NCBI RefSeq assembly: GCF_009729075.1
Contig: NZ_VTGY01000001.1
Span: forward strand, 248,001 to 312,000
DNA from: Mycolicibacterium sp. CBMA 226
GTDB taxonomy: Bacteria; Actinomycetota; Actinomycetes; Mycobacteriales; Mycobacteriaceae
Length of the DNA: 64,000 nucleotides
Reading direction: 5' to 3'
Shown: positions 17,151 through 25,655 of the stretch, piece after piece
How the letters are laid out: every line of letters starts with the position of its first letter
Numbering within the stretch: the first letter of the stretch is position 1
Position numbers and translations under genes: made by a program
The notes under the pieces: model-generated
Told to the model about the DNA's origin: nothing
The model's input: only the letters and a program-made list of their open reading frames with translations
The model's database searches: none

Positions 17151-17789
17151 ATGGCCGACGCCACCGCCACGAAAGACCCTGCCGTCAAGAAGGATGTCGC
17201 GGGGTTCTGGTTCGACCCGCTGTGCCCCTGGGCCTGGATCACCTCCCGGTGGATCCTCGAGGTGGCGCAGGTCCGCGATGTCGACATCGAATTCCACGTC
17301 ATGAGCCTGGCGGTCCTGAACGAGGGCCGGGACCTGCCGGAGCAGTACCAGGAGATGATGAAGAAGGGGTGGGGCCCGGTGCGCGTCGCCATCGCCGCGG
17401 AGGAAGCCGTCGGCTCGGAGGTCCTCGCCCCCCTGTACACCGCGATGGGCACCCGGATTCACAATCAGGGCAACAAGGACTTCGCTGAGGTCATTGCCGA
17501 GTCGCTCGAAGAACTCGGTCTGCCCGCCGAGCTGGCCGAGGCGGCCACCAGCGACAAGTACGACGAGGCGCTGCGCAAGAGCCACCACGCCGGCATGGAC
17601 GCTGTCGGTCCCGATGTGGGGACCCCGACCATTCACGTCAACGGCGTCGCGTTCTTCGGTCCGGTCCTGTCGCGCATCCCGCGCGGCGAAGAGGCCGGCA
17701 AGCTGTGGGACGCCTCGGTGATTTTCGCTTCCTACCCCCACTTCTGGGAGCTCAAGCGCTCCCGCACCGAGGCTCCCGAATTCGACTGA
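17151..17789 (+). CDS. DsbA-fold, mycothiol-dependent nitroreductase family (Rv2466c-like), CPWA active site
   Basis: 212 residues, thioredoxin fold with a helical insertion. [20 protein letters not shown] aligns with Rv2466c, but the active site reads Cys-Pro-Trp-Ala where I recall CPWC in M. tuberculosis, so the second (resolving) cysteine is missing. The conserved [11 protein letters not shown] cis-Pro region and the C-terminal [14 protein letters not shown] are present. Rv2466c uses mycothiol/mycoredoxin and activates nitro prodrugs; a single-Cys version would have to rely on mycothiol to resolve the intermediate. AAGGATG precedes the start and the gene is divergent from pepN. Confidence 0.85.
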   Translation: MADATATKDPAVKKDVAGFWFDPLCPWAWITSRWILEVAQVRDVDIEFHVMSLAVLNEGRDLPEQYQEMMKKGWGPVRVAIAAEEAVGSEVLAPLYTAMGTRIHNQGNKDFAEVIAESLEELGLPAELAEAATSDKYDEALRKSHHAGMDAVGPDVGTPTIHVNGVAFFGPVLSRIPRGEEAGKLWDASVIFASYPHFWELKRSRTEAPEFD

Positions 17790-17970
17790 GCGCAAACCGC
17801 CGCTAGTCACGCTCACCAGGGTCGGCCCGGGTAATCTCGTCGGCGTTCCGCAAGGACGTCCGGACGCCGTTACGGTGGTCAGACACATGCGAAACATGAG
17901 CCACAACGATGCAACTGGTGGGGAGCGACGTGCCGACGGACAGTTTCGTCCTTCGACGTGCGGGTTTGAG

Positions 17971-17976
17971 TAGGAT
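17971..17976 (+). promoter_or_regulatory. -10 element of a leaderless kinase transcript
   Basis: TAGGAT lies exactly 6 bp before the ATG at 17983, placing the predicted transcription start on the A of the start codon. The rest of the 193-bp gap to the previous gene shows nothing else. Confidence 0.6.
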
Positions 17977-17982
17977 GCGCTG

Positions 17983-20148
17983 ATGTCGCTGGAGACGGGC
18001 GCAACCTTCGCCGGGTACACCGTGCGTCGGTTGCTGGGCTCAGGGGGAATGGGCGACGTGTACCTCGTCCAGCACCCCAGGCTGCCCCGCCTCGACGCCA
18101 TGAAGGTGCTCCGGGAAACCGCCTCCGCCAACGACGAATTCCGTATCCGGTTCGAGCGTGAAGCGAACATCGCCGCGGGCCTGTGGCACCCGCACATCGT
18201 CGGTCTGCACGACCGCGGCGAGTTCGAGGGCCGGCTGTGGATCACCATGGACTACGTCGACGGCACCGACGCCGCGCAGCTGGTGAAGTACGAGTACCCC
18301 AACGGGCTGCCGCTCGAGCTGGTCGTCGCCATCGTCAAGGCCATGAGCTCGGCCCTGGACTACGCGCACCAGCGTGGGTTGCTGCACCGCGACATCAAGC
18401 CCGCCAACATCCTGCTCAGCAACATCGACTCCGATGAGCGGCGAATCCTGCTGAGCGACTTCGGCATCGCCCGCCAGATCGGCGAGGTGACGGGCCTGAC
18501 GTCGGCGAACCTGGCGATCGGCACCGTCTCCTATTCGGCACCCGAGCAGTTGATGGGCGGCGAGATCGACGGCCGCGCCGACCAATACGCGCTGGCCGCG
18601 ACCGCCTACCGGTTGCTCACCGGCCAGACCCCGTACCAGGACACCAACCAGATCGCGGTGATCAGCCAGCACCTCAGCGCGCCACCGCCCAAGGCCAGCG
18701 ACCTCAAGCCGTGGCTGGAACCGCTGAACGATGTGCTGATCAAGGCCATGGGCAAGTCGCCCGAGGACCGGTTCGATTCCTGTACCAAGTTCGCGCGGGC
18801 CTTCGAGCGGCAGGCCGAACTGGTCACCGAGTCACCGACGCTGAACCTGCGTACCGCCGAACTTCGGCCGCCGACCGTCACTCCCGCGGAGCCCGAGGCA
18901 CCCGCCGCCGAGGCGCCGTCCGCTCCGGAGGTGACGCCGCCGCCCGTCGCTCCGCCACCGGTCGCCGCACCCGAACCCGAACCAGCGCCAGAGCCCGAAC
19001 CGGTTGCCCAGGAGCCCGTTGCACTGCCTCCGGCTCCGGAACCGCCCGCGCCGCCGGTGCCGTCCGCCCCGCACCCGACGCCCGAGCCGACCCCGCCTCC
19101 GATTCCGGTGTCGGAGCCGACGCCGCCGCCCGTGCCACCCCGCGGTCCCGTCGGACCGCCGCCGGAGCCGAAACCGTTTCGGCCGGAACCGGATTCGTCA
19201 CCGTCGGCCCCGCCGTACCGGCAGCCGCTGCCTCCTCCTCCGCCGCCCCTGCCGCCGCAGCGGCCTGTCCGGCCGACGCGCGAAACGATATCGCCGACAG
19301 TCGTGCTGCCGGTCATCCCGGCGGCGCACGCGGCGCCCGGGATGGGCCGTCCCAGCACACCGCCGCCGTCGTACTCGCAACTCGCGGCCGAGATCGGCAA
19401 GACGCAACCGGGCCGCGGCCAGTCAGCGGGCGGCAAGACCAAGATCTGGGCGATCGGTGGCGCCGTCGCAGCCGTCGTCGTCGTGCTGATCGCCGTCATC
19501 GCCCTGAATTCCGTCGGCGACAACAGCCCGTCCTCGGGTGCTTCCAGCAGCCAGAGCAGCGGAGCTGACAAGCCGTCGTCGTCGCACAAGCCGACACCGC
19601 CGGTGCTGATCGGCACCCCCGGCAATTACCAGACCATCGCGACCTACCTGAAGAGCAACAACATTCAGGAGTCGCTGGTGCACCGCAACGAACCCGGCGC
19701 ACCGGTGGTGACGATGCCGATGCCCCCGGGCTGGGTCGACGCCGGACCGCAGACACCGGCCTTCGCCTACCAGTCGATCGTCTACAACGGTCCGAGTGCC
19801 GGCAATTACCGGCCCAGTGCCACGGCGTTGATCTCGCGGCTCGGCCCGAACGCCGATGCACAGAAGATCCTCGACTTTGCGCCGGGTGAGCTGAACAACC
19901 TGCCGGGATTCACGCCCACCGACACCGGCACACCCGGCACTGTCGACGGCCACAAGTCGTTCCAGATTGCCGGTTCCTGGAACTCCAACGGGGTGACGAA
20001 GCTCATCACCCAGAACACCGTCGTCATCCAGGACGGGACCGGGCTGTACGTCATGCAGATCAACATCGACGGCGTCGCCGACCAGGCCGAGATCATCAAG
20101 CAGATCACCGAGGCCATCGACCGCGACACGAAGATCGCCGGCGGCTGA
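17983..20148 (+). CDS. Membrane Ser/Thr protein kinase with extracellular LpqN-type domain
   Basis: 721 residues. Residues 11-270 are a kinase: [11 protein letters not shown] glycine loop, AMKVL lysine, [11 protein letters not shown] catalytic loop, DFGIAR and YSAPEQL. About 285-475 is a Pro/Glu/Ala-rich linker, 486-508 a membrane helix ([20 protein letters not shown]), 510-550 a Ser-rich spacer, and 560-718 a domain like mycobacterial lipoproteins LpqN/LpqT ([35 protein letters not shown]). The topology is kinase inside, LpqN domain outside. LpqN-like domains may bind lipid or envelope components, suggesting an envelope sensor. The start is supported by a leaderless -10 element. Confidence 0.88.
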   Translation: MSLETGATFAGYTVRRLLGSGGMGDVYLVQHPRLPRLDAMKVLRETASANDEFRIRFEREANIAAGLWHPHIVGLHDRGEFEGRLWITMDYVDGTDAAQLVKYEYPNGLPLELVVAIVKAMSSALDYAHQRGLLHRDIKPANILLSNIDSDERRILLSDFGIARQIGEVTGLTSANLAIGTVSYSAPEQLMGGEIDGRADQYALAATAYRLLTGQTPYQDTNQIAVISQHLSAPPPKASDLKPWLEPLNDVLIKAMGKSPEDRFDSCTKFARAFERQAELVTESPTLNLRTAELRPPTVTPAEPEAPAAEAPSAPEVTPPPVAPPPVAAPEPEPAPEPEPVAQEPVALPPAPEPPAPPVPSAPHPTPEPTPPPIPVSEPTPPPVPPRGPVGPPPEPKPFRPEPDSSPSAPPYRQPLPPPPPPLPPQRPVRPTRETISPTVVLPVIPAAHAAPGMGRPSTPPPSYSQLAAEIGKTQPGRGQSAGGKTKIWAIGGAVAAVVVVLIAVIALNSVGDNSPSSGASSSQSSGADKPSSSHKPTPPVLIGTPGNYQTIATYLKSNNIQESLVHRNEPGAPVVTMPMPPGWVDAGPQTPAFAYQSIVYNGPSAGNYRPSATALISRLGPNADAQKILDFAPGELNNLPGFTPTDTGTPGTVDGHKSFQIAGSWNSNGVTKLITQNTVVIQDGTGLYVMQINIDGVADQAEIIKQITEAIDRDTKIAGG

Positions 20149-20185
20149 GCCGGCTGATTCTGTCCAGGGCACCGGTTCTGCCAGA

Positions 20186-20674
20186 ATGTGCGCCATGCGC
20201 GTATATCTCGGAGCCGACCACGCCGGATACGAACTCAAGCAGGCCCTGCTCGACCATCTCACCGCCAGTGGCCACGAGGCCGTCGATTGCGGTGCCTTCA
20301 CCTACGACGCCGAGGACGACTACCCGGCGTTCTGCATCGACGCCGCCAAGCGGACTGTCGACGACCCGGGCAGCCTGGGCATCGTGATCGGCGGCTCGGG
20401 TAACGGCGAGCAGATCGCGGCCAACAAGGTGCCCGGCGTGCGCTGTGCGCTGGCCTGGAGCGTCGAGACCGCGCAGCTGGCCCGCGAGCACAACAACGCG
20501 CAGGTGATGGGCATCGGTGGCCGTATGCACAGCACTGAAGAGGCATTCGCCATCGTCGACGCTTTCCTCGCTGCCGAATGGTCACAGGCCGCGCGGCACC
20601 AGCGCCGCATCGACATCCTGGCCGAGTACGAGAAGACCCACATCGCGCCTGAGGTTCCGGGCGCTCCCGCCTGA
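20186..20674 (+). CDS. rpiB: Ribose-5-phosphate isomerase B
   Basis: 162 residues with MRVYLGADHAGYELKQ, DYPAFC, GIVIGGSGNGEQIAANKVPGVRCALAWS and REHNNAQVMGIGGRM, all RpiB hallmarks; the Ser of GGSGNG and His of REHNN lie in the active site of the mycobacterial type. It interconverts ribose-5-phosphate and ribulose-5-phosphate. The ATG at 20186 gives the same length and N-terminal MxxMRVYLG as Rv2465c; the ATG at 20195 is equally possible. The gene lies 16 bp upstream of nei2. Confidence 0.95.
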   Translation: MCAMRVYLGADHAGYELKQALLDHLTASGHEAVDCGAFTYDAEDDYPAFCIDAAKRTVDDPGSLGIVIGGSGNGEQIAANKVPGVRCALAWSVETAQLAREHNNAQVMGIGGRMHSTEEAFAIVDAFLAAEWSQAARHQRRIDILAEYEKTHIAPEVPGAPA

Positions 20675-20690
20675 TCTCGGGGCCTGACCA

Positions 20691-21485
20691 GTGCCGGAGG
20701 GACATACCCTGCACCGGCTGGCCCGCCTGCATCAGCAGCGATTCGGGCGGGCGCCGGTGATCGTCAGCAGTCCGCAGGGCCGGTTCGCCGGTGCCGCGGC
20801 CACGGTCAGCGGCCGGGTGCTGCGTAAGGCCGACGCCTGGGGCAAGCACCTGTTCCACCATTACGACGGCGGTGCGGTGGTGCACATCCACCTCGGTCTG
20901 TACGGCACGTTCACCGAACAGCCGCTGCCGATGACCGCGCCCGTCGGGCAGGTGCGCATGCGCATGATCGGGGCCGACTTCGGGACTGACCTGCGCGGCC
21001 CGACCGTCTGCGAGTTGATCGACGAGGCCGGTGTCGACGATGTCGTGGGCCGGCTCGGCGCCGATCCGTTGCGCCGCGATGCCGACCCCGGATTGGCCTG
21101 GAAGCGAATCAGCAAGTCCCGTAGGTCAATCGGATCGATGCTGATGGATCAGACGGTGATCGCCGGGGTCGGCAACGTGTACCGCAGCGAGTTGCTGTAC
21201 CGGCACCGGATCGATCCGCACCGGCCGGGCGCGCAACTGACCGAGTCCGAATTCGCCGAGCTGTGGACGGATCTCGTCGCCCTCATGAAGGTCGGCGTGC
21301 GCCGCGGCAGGATCGTCGTGGTGCGTCCGGAGGACGACCACGGCGCGCCGTCCTACGCGGCCGACCGGCCGCGCACCTACGTGTACCGGCGAGCGGGGGA
21401 GGCGTGCCGCGTGTGCGGCGCCACCATTCGTACCGAGGTCATGGAGGGACGAAACCTGTTCTGGTGCCCCGATTGTCAGGTGTGA
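20691..21485 (+). CDS. nei: Fpg/Nei family DNA glycosylase (Nei2, endonuclease VIII)
   Basis: 264 residues from a GTG. MPEGHTLHRLARLH provides the N-terminal Pro (after Met removal) and Glu used by the glycosylase/AP lyase, VHIHLGLYG the minor-groove region, MDQTVIAGVGNVYRSELLY the helix-two-turn-helix, and CRVCGATI...CPDC a C-terminal zinc finger. It removes oxidised pyrimidines and nicks the backbone. It follows rpiB at 16 bp as in Rv2465c-Rv2464c, so the two are probably cotranscribed. Confidence 0.92.
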   Translation: MPEGHTLHRLARLHQQRFGRAPVIVSSPQGRFAGAAATVSGRVLRKADAWGKHLFHHYDGGAVVHIHLGLYGTFTEQPLPMTAPVGQVRMRMIGADFGTDLRGPTVCELIDEAGVDDVVGRLGADPLRRDADPGLAWKRISKSRRSIGSMLMDQTVIAGVGNVYRSELLYRHRIDPHRPGAQLTESEFAELWTDLVALMKVGVRRGRIVVVRPEDDHGAPSYAADRPRTYVYRRAGEACRVCGATIRTEVMEGRNLFWCPDCQV

Positions 21486-21516
21486 CGGCCTAGCCGTCCC
21501 GGTTCACGGGGTGCGG

Positions 21517-22353
21517 TCAGTTGCCGCCGCCACAACCACCGCCGCCACAGCCACCGCCGCCACAGGAGCTTCCGCCGCCGCAGCTGCTGGTGCCGCCGCC
21601 GCAGTTGCTGCTGCCAGAATCCCAGTTGCTGTTGCTTCCGGCGTCCCAGCCGTTGTTGCCCGAGTCGGTGAACTGGCTCTGGTCGAGGCCCTGTTGGTAG
21701 CCCTGGTCGAAACCCGAACCGTATCCGGACTCGAAACCCGATGCGCCGTAGTTGACTCCGTGCATACCGTCGAACAGTGCGTCGAACAACAGCACTGAGC
21801 CGACGCCCCACGCGCCGGCCACCAATGCGGGCTTCCACCACGGCTCGGAGTACCAGCCCGCGGGCACCGGGCGGCCCGCGACCTGGCCGCCGGGGTAGTA
21901 GTTCGGCGTTGCGGCCGTCGGTCCCGGTGAGGCCTGAATCTGCCTGCCGTCGAACTGGATTCGGCGATCCTCGGTGACCTCGCCGGCGGCGCGCTGGCCG
22001 GCCAGGGCCTGCAGCGGTGGGCCGGGATCGATGCCCATCGCGGTGCGCGCGGCCCGTACGTAGTACAGCCCTTCGATTGCGCTCTGCTTCGCGAAGGCTG
22101 CCTGCTGAGCAGTGGTGGCCTGCTCGATCTGCGACGCGGCGGCGTTGTAGCGCTCCGACGCGTCGGCCAGGGCCTGGCGTGAGGCGTCGTCGGTGCCGGT
22201 CAGGTTGAACACCTGACCGCCGAGCATCTCGATGACGCGGCGGGCATCGGCCTTCGCGTTGGCGAGGGCGGCGGCCTTGTTGGCCTTGTTCTGCCTGCTG
22301 AACAGGAAGAACCCGATGGCCGCGATGACGATCAGGATGAGCAGGAACTCCAT
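21517..22353 (-). CDS. Membrane-anchored DUF1542-like protein with Cys/Gly-rich tail
   Basis: 278 residues from the ATG at 22351-22353. An N-terminal anchor (MEFLLILIVIAAIGFFLFSR) is followed by a helical region rich in Ala, Gln and Arg (about 25-135), a Pro/Gly linker, a second hydrophobic segment near 190 (ALVAGAWGVGSVLLFDALF), a Gly/Ser/Asn/Gln region, and a tail of repeated CGGG units with six cysteines in the last 32 residues. The pattern matches actinobacterial DUF1542-annotated proteins of unknown function. It is divergent from the NAD salvage operon, with the palindromic operator in between. Confidence 0.65.
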   Translation of the reverse strand: MEFLLILIVIAAIGFFLFSRQNKANKAAALANAKADARRVIEMLGGQVFNLTGTDDASRQALADASERYNAAASQIEQATTAQQAAFAKQSAIEGLYYVRAARTAMGIDPGPPLQALAGQRAAGEVTEDRRIQFDGRQIQASPGPTAATPNYYPGGQVAGRPVPAGWYSEPWWKPALVAGAWGVGSVLLFDALFDGMHGVNYGASGFESGYGSGFDQGYQQGLDQSQFTDSGNNGWDAGSNSNWDSGSSNCGGGTSSCGGGSSCGGGGCGGGGCGGGN

Positions 22354-22390
22354 GCTGCGCAGCTTACCGATGACGCCGCCGAATAGATAT

Positions 22391-22404
22391 GGACATTTAT
22401 GTCC
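22391..22404. promoter_or_regulatory. Palindromic operator of the NAD salvage operon (candidate NrtR box)
   Basis: GGACAT-TT-ATGTCC is a perfect inverted repeat in an AT-rich stretch 21 bp before the first operon gene and 37 bp before the divergent DUF1542 gene. The operon encodes an NrtR-type repressor as its last gene, so autoregulation through this site is the simplest reading. The binding sequence of this particular NrtR is not known to me. Confidence 0.6.
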
Positions 22405-22425
22405 GTTTCTATTACTGTCGTCGTC

Positions 22426-23283
22426 ATGAACCTGACATTCCACGTCTTCGACACCGAACGCGGTGTGTTGTCGACCGCACCCGGAATCGTCACCAGCTAC
22501 CCGGGTGGCGACACCGCAGTCCGTGAACTGGAAGCGGTCGGCGGGGGCTTTCGCCCGGTCGCCTGGAACCGTTGCGGCGTCATCGATTACGCCGCCGTCG
22601 GGCAATGGGTGGCCTTTCACCGCAACCGGTCACCCGACGCGGGTGCCCCGGTCCTGGTCGCGCCGTACCTGCCGTCGGCTCGCGGTGATCACGACCCGAC
22701 CGACGACGCCCGCGTCGCCGCCCGGCTCACCGCCGCCACCGGCGTCGCGCACATCGTGACGGTGGATCCGCACTCACCGGTCTGGGCCGACGAAGCCCGG
22801 CGCGGGGGAGTAGCCGTCACCGTCGTCGACGCCGTCGACCTCGTGGGGTGCGGCGCGGCGCACGACCCGGGCTGGGCGGGTGTCGTCGCACCCGACAAGG
22901 GGGCCCGCGACCGGGCTGGTCGGGTGGCATGCCGGTTGGGTGTGCCGCTGTATGTCGCTGGCAAGCAACGTAATCCGGCCACCGGCAAGTTGTCGGGCTT
23001 CGTCGCCCCCGAGCGACTGCCGGACCGCGGCCGCTTGCTGGTGATCGACGACATCTGCGACGGCGGCGGCACCTTCGCCGGGTTGGCCGACGCCATCCGC
23101 GCGACCAAGCCGCAACTGGCACTGCACCTGTGGGTCAGTCACGGCTGCTTCACCGGACGCTGGCGGGAGAACCTCGCCGGCTACGCCTCGGTCACCAGCA
23201 CCGACTCCCGCGCCACACCCGACGGCGTTCACGTCCAACCGCTGGAACCATTCATCGTCCGCACCTTGGCCAATCTGATCTGA
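22426..23283 (+). CDS. prs: Ribose-phosphate pyrophosphokinase-like phosphoribosyltransferase
   Basis: 285 residues from the ATG at 22426 (MNLTFHVFDTERG); the upstream frame overlaps the operator. It has the two-domain layout of PRPP synthetase: VLVAPYLPSARGDHD, then TVDPHSPVW, then VVAPDKGARDRAGRVA and LYVAGKQRN, and the PRPP loop LLVIDDICDGGGTFAGLA. It is divergent from housekeeping Prs. PRPP synthetase paralogues next to nadV are a known arrangement in which they supply PRPP for NMN synthesis. It is 7 bp from nadV. Confidence 0.75.
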   Translation: MNLTFHVFDTERGVLSTAPGIVTSYPGGDTAVRELEAVGGGFRPVAWNRCGVIDYAAVGQWVAFHRNRSPDAGAPVLVAPYLPSARGDHDPTDDARVAARLTAATGVAHIVTVDPHSPVWADEARRGGVAVTVVDAVDLVGCGAAHDPGWAGVVAPDKGARDRAGRVACRLGVPLYVAGKQRNPATGKLSGFVAPERLPDRGRLLVIDDICDGGGTFAGLADAIRATKPQLALHLWVSHGCFTGRWRENLAGYASVTSTDSRATPDGVHVQPLEPFIVRTLANLI

Positions 23284-23290
23284 GGAACTC

Positions 23291-24829
23291 ATGACCATCG
23301 AAGCAACCACCACGTACCGGCCGGAAACCATTGCGGCCCTGGATGTCCTGATGGATACCGACGCCTACAAGCTGGATCACCGCCGCCAGTACCCGGCCGG
23401 CACCGAGTACGTCTACTCCAACCTGACCGCCCGGGGTAGCCGCATCCCCGGCGTGGCCTGGACCGCGTTCTTCGGACTGCAGGCCTACCTGCGGGACCTG
23501 AACCAGCGGTGGAGCGCCTTCTTCGCCGCCGACGTCGACGACGTGTGCCGCGCTTACGTGGACCGCGTCACCCAGGTCCTGGGACCCAACGATGTGGGCG
23601 CCGAACACATCCGGCAGCTGCACGCCTACGGTCGGCTGCCGCTGCGGGTACGGGCGCTGCCGGAAGGTGCCATCGTCCCGGTCGGCGTCCCGTACCTGAC
23701 CGTCGAGAACACTGCGCCCGAATTCTTCTGGCTGACCAACTACATCGAGACCGAGATGTCGGCCGCGTTGTGGCAGCCCATCACATCCGCGACCACAGCC
23801 TGGCGCAACCGGACACTACTGGACGCCCGCGCGCAGGAATGCGGCGCCGACCCGGCCGCGGTCGACTGGCAGGGACACGACTTCTCCTTCCGGGGCATGG
23901 CCGGCAGGGCCGCCGCCGCTGCATCGGGCGCCGCGCACCTGTTGGCGTTCACCGGCACCGACTGCCTGCCCGCGCTGGGCTGGATCGACCGGAACTACCC
24001 GGGCCAGGGCGCACCGGGGATCGTCGGCGGCAGCGTGCCGGCCACCGAGCACAGCGTCATGTGCGCCGGCACCCAGGACGACGAAGTCGCCACGTTCGCC
24101 CGGCTGCTGGACCTGTATCCGACCGGCATCGTGTCGATCGTCAGCGACACCTGGGACCTGTGGCACGTCTGCACCGGCATCCTGCCCGCGCTGAAAGACA
24201 CGATCACCGCCCGCGACGGCAAGGTGGTCATCCGCCCCGACAGCGGTGACCCCGAACGCATCCTGTGCGGCGACCCCGACGCCCCGGCGGGGAGCCCCGC
24301 CAACAAAGGCGTGGTGAACCTGCTGTGGGAGGTGTTCGGCGGCACCGTGAACGCCGCGGGTTATCGCGAACTGGACCCGCACATCGGCGTCATCTACGGC
24401 GACTCGATCACGCACGACCGGGCCGACGCCATCACGGCCAACCTGATGGCCCAGGGGTACGTGTCCACCACTCCGGTGCTCGGATTCGGTTCGTACACAT
24501 ACCAATACGTCACACGAGACACGTTCTCGATCGCGATGAAGGCCACCTGGGTGCAGGTCGACGGCCACGGCCGGGACATCGCCAAGGCGCCGGTCACCGA
24601 TCCGGGCAAGCGCAGCGCACGGGGCCGGCTGGCCGTAGTCCGCGACGACCGCGGGCGGCTGACCCTGGTGCAGGGCGCAACGGGCGTCGTCGAGGCGACG
24701 GACGCCATGCGGACGGTGTTCGAGGACGGCGTCGTCGTCAACCCGGTGTCGTTCGCCGACGTGCGCGCTACCGTGCGACGTGATTGGGCGGCATACGTCG
24801 CCGGCGAGGAGGACGCCCGGAATGGCTGA
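23291..24829 (+). CDS. nadV: Nicotinamide phosphoribosyltransferase (NAMPT/NadV)
   Basis: 512 residues, close to bacterial NadV and human NAMPT in length. Visible motifs include DTDAYKLDHRRQYPAGTEYVYS at the N-terminus (in parts), ETEMSAALW, SVPATEHSVM near residue 249, SIVSDTWDLWHV, VIRPDSGDP and GVIYGDSI. It joins nicotinamide and PRPP to make NMN, a one-step route to NAD that M. tuberculosis lacks, since it deamidates nicotinamide with PncA instead. The preceding gene probably supplies PRPP and the following one is an NrtR repressor that overlaps it by 8 bp. Confidence 0.92.
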   Translation: MTIEATTTYRPETIAALDVLMDTDAYKLDHRRQYPAGTEYVYSNLTARGSRIPGVAWTAFFGLQAYLRDLNQRWSAFFAADVDDVCRAYVDRVTQVLGPNDVGAEHIRQLHAYGRLPLRVRALPEGAIVPVGVPYLTVENTAPEFFWLTNYIETEMSAALWQPITSATTAWRNRTLLDARAQECGADPAAVDWQGHDFSFRGMAGRAAAAASGAAHLLAFTGTDCLPALGWIDRNYPGQGAPGIVGGSVPATEHSVMCAGTQDDEVATFARLLDLYPTGIVSIVSDTWDLWHVCTGILPALKDTITARDGKVVIRPDSGDPERILCGDPDAPAGSPANKGVVNLLWEVFGGTVNAAGYRELDPHIGVIYGDSITHDRADAITANLMAQGYVSTTPVLGFGSYTYQYVTRDTFSIAMKATWVQVDGHGRDIAKAPVTDPGKRSARGRLAVVRDDRGRLTLVQGATGVVEATDAMRTVFEDGVVVNPVSFADVRATVRRDWAAYVAGEEDARNG

Positions 24830-25457
24830 GTCGCTGGCCACCTGGCTGAGCGTCGACGTCTTCGCGGTGAGCCCCGGCGACGCGCCGGGGCTCATCCTGG
24901 CGCGCAGACAACGCGAACCGCATCAAGGCGACTGGGCGCTGCCCGGGGTGGTGCTCGACGCCGCCAAGGGGGAAACCGTAGTGGCCGCGGCGCACCGCGC
25001 GCTGCGGGACCGGGCCGGCGCCGAACCGATCGACGGAGCGCCGACGGTCGCCCTCGTGGTGTCCGACCCGCACCGCGACGAGCGTGGTCACACCGTTTCG
25101 CTGGTGAATGTGCTGCGCGCTGAACCTTGCGACGATGCCTTGGTGGTGCGTAACGGAGAGGCTGTACCGGACTTGCCGTTCGGGCACAACGCGATGATCC
25201 GGGACACCGCGGCCACGGTTTCGCAGCGGCTGTTGTCGGACCCCGCGACCGCGGCGGCGATGTTCGGCGCCGGGTGCACCGCCAGTGAGGTCTGTGCGCT
25301 GACGACCCTGCTGTTCCATCTGTCGGGTGGCACGGGAGCCGAGCCGATTCCGCTGGCCGCGATGCGGCGCAGGCTCGAACGGGCGGCACTGTTCACGGCC
25401 GATGGCAGCCGGCCGGCGCACACCCGTCCCGTGACGGTGTTCCGGGTGGCCGGATAA
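24822..25457 (+). CDS. nrtR: NrtR-type regulator (degenerate Nudix domain plus winged helix)
   Basis: 211 residues from the ATG at 24822, with GAGGAGG (24806-24812) 9 bp upstream; it overlaps the nadV stop. Residues 1-140 are a Nudix domain (LILARRQREPHQGDWALPGG-like segment WALPGVVL), but the catalytic REUXEE residues are replaced (HRALRDRAG), as in NrtR proteins that sense rather than hydrolyse ADP-ribose. Residues 150-211 form the winged helix (CTASEVCALTTLLFHLSG, AAMRRRLERAALF). It should repress this operon when ADP-ribose is low, through the palindrome at 22391. Confidence 0.82.
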   Translation: MAESLATWLSVDVFAVSPGDAPGLILARRQREPHQGDWALPGVVLDAAKGETVVAAAHRALRDRAGAEPIDGAPTVALVVSDPHRDERGHTVSLVNVLRAEPCDDALVVRNGEAVPDLPFGHNAMIRDTAATVSQRLLSDPATAAAMFGAGCTASEVCALTTLLFHLSGGTGAEPIPLAAMRRRLERAALFTADGSRPAHTRPVTVFRVAG

Positions 25458-25460
25458 GCG

Positions 25461-25504
25461 GCGCCTGCGTCAACGCTGGCAAGCGCCTGCGTCATCGCTG
25501 GCAA
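25461..25504. repeat. Tandem 22-bp direct repeat, two copies
   Basis: A 22-bp unit beginning GCGCCTGCGTC and ending CGCTGGCAA occurs twice head to tail (25461-25482 and 25483-25504) with one mismatch, 3 bp after the nrtR stop. The gap from here to the next gene at 25656 shows nothing else. Confidence 0.8.
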
Positions 25505-25655
25505 ATTGTGGACGCGCGCCGGGGCGGCGGTGCGGGATGTGCACGTTACGTTCCTGTGAACAACCGCGCGACCTGGGCAAACGTGGTGAGTTCGGATCGC
25601 GACCTGCGGATTGCCGGGATACGCTCCCGGCACCCTGCTGGGAGGAGATCAACTT

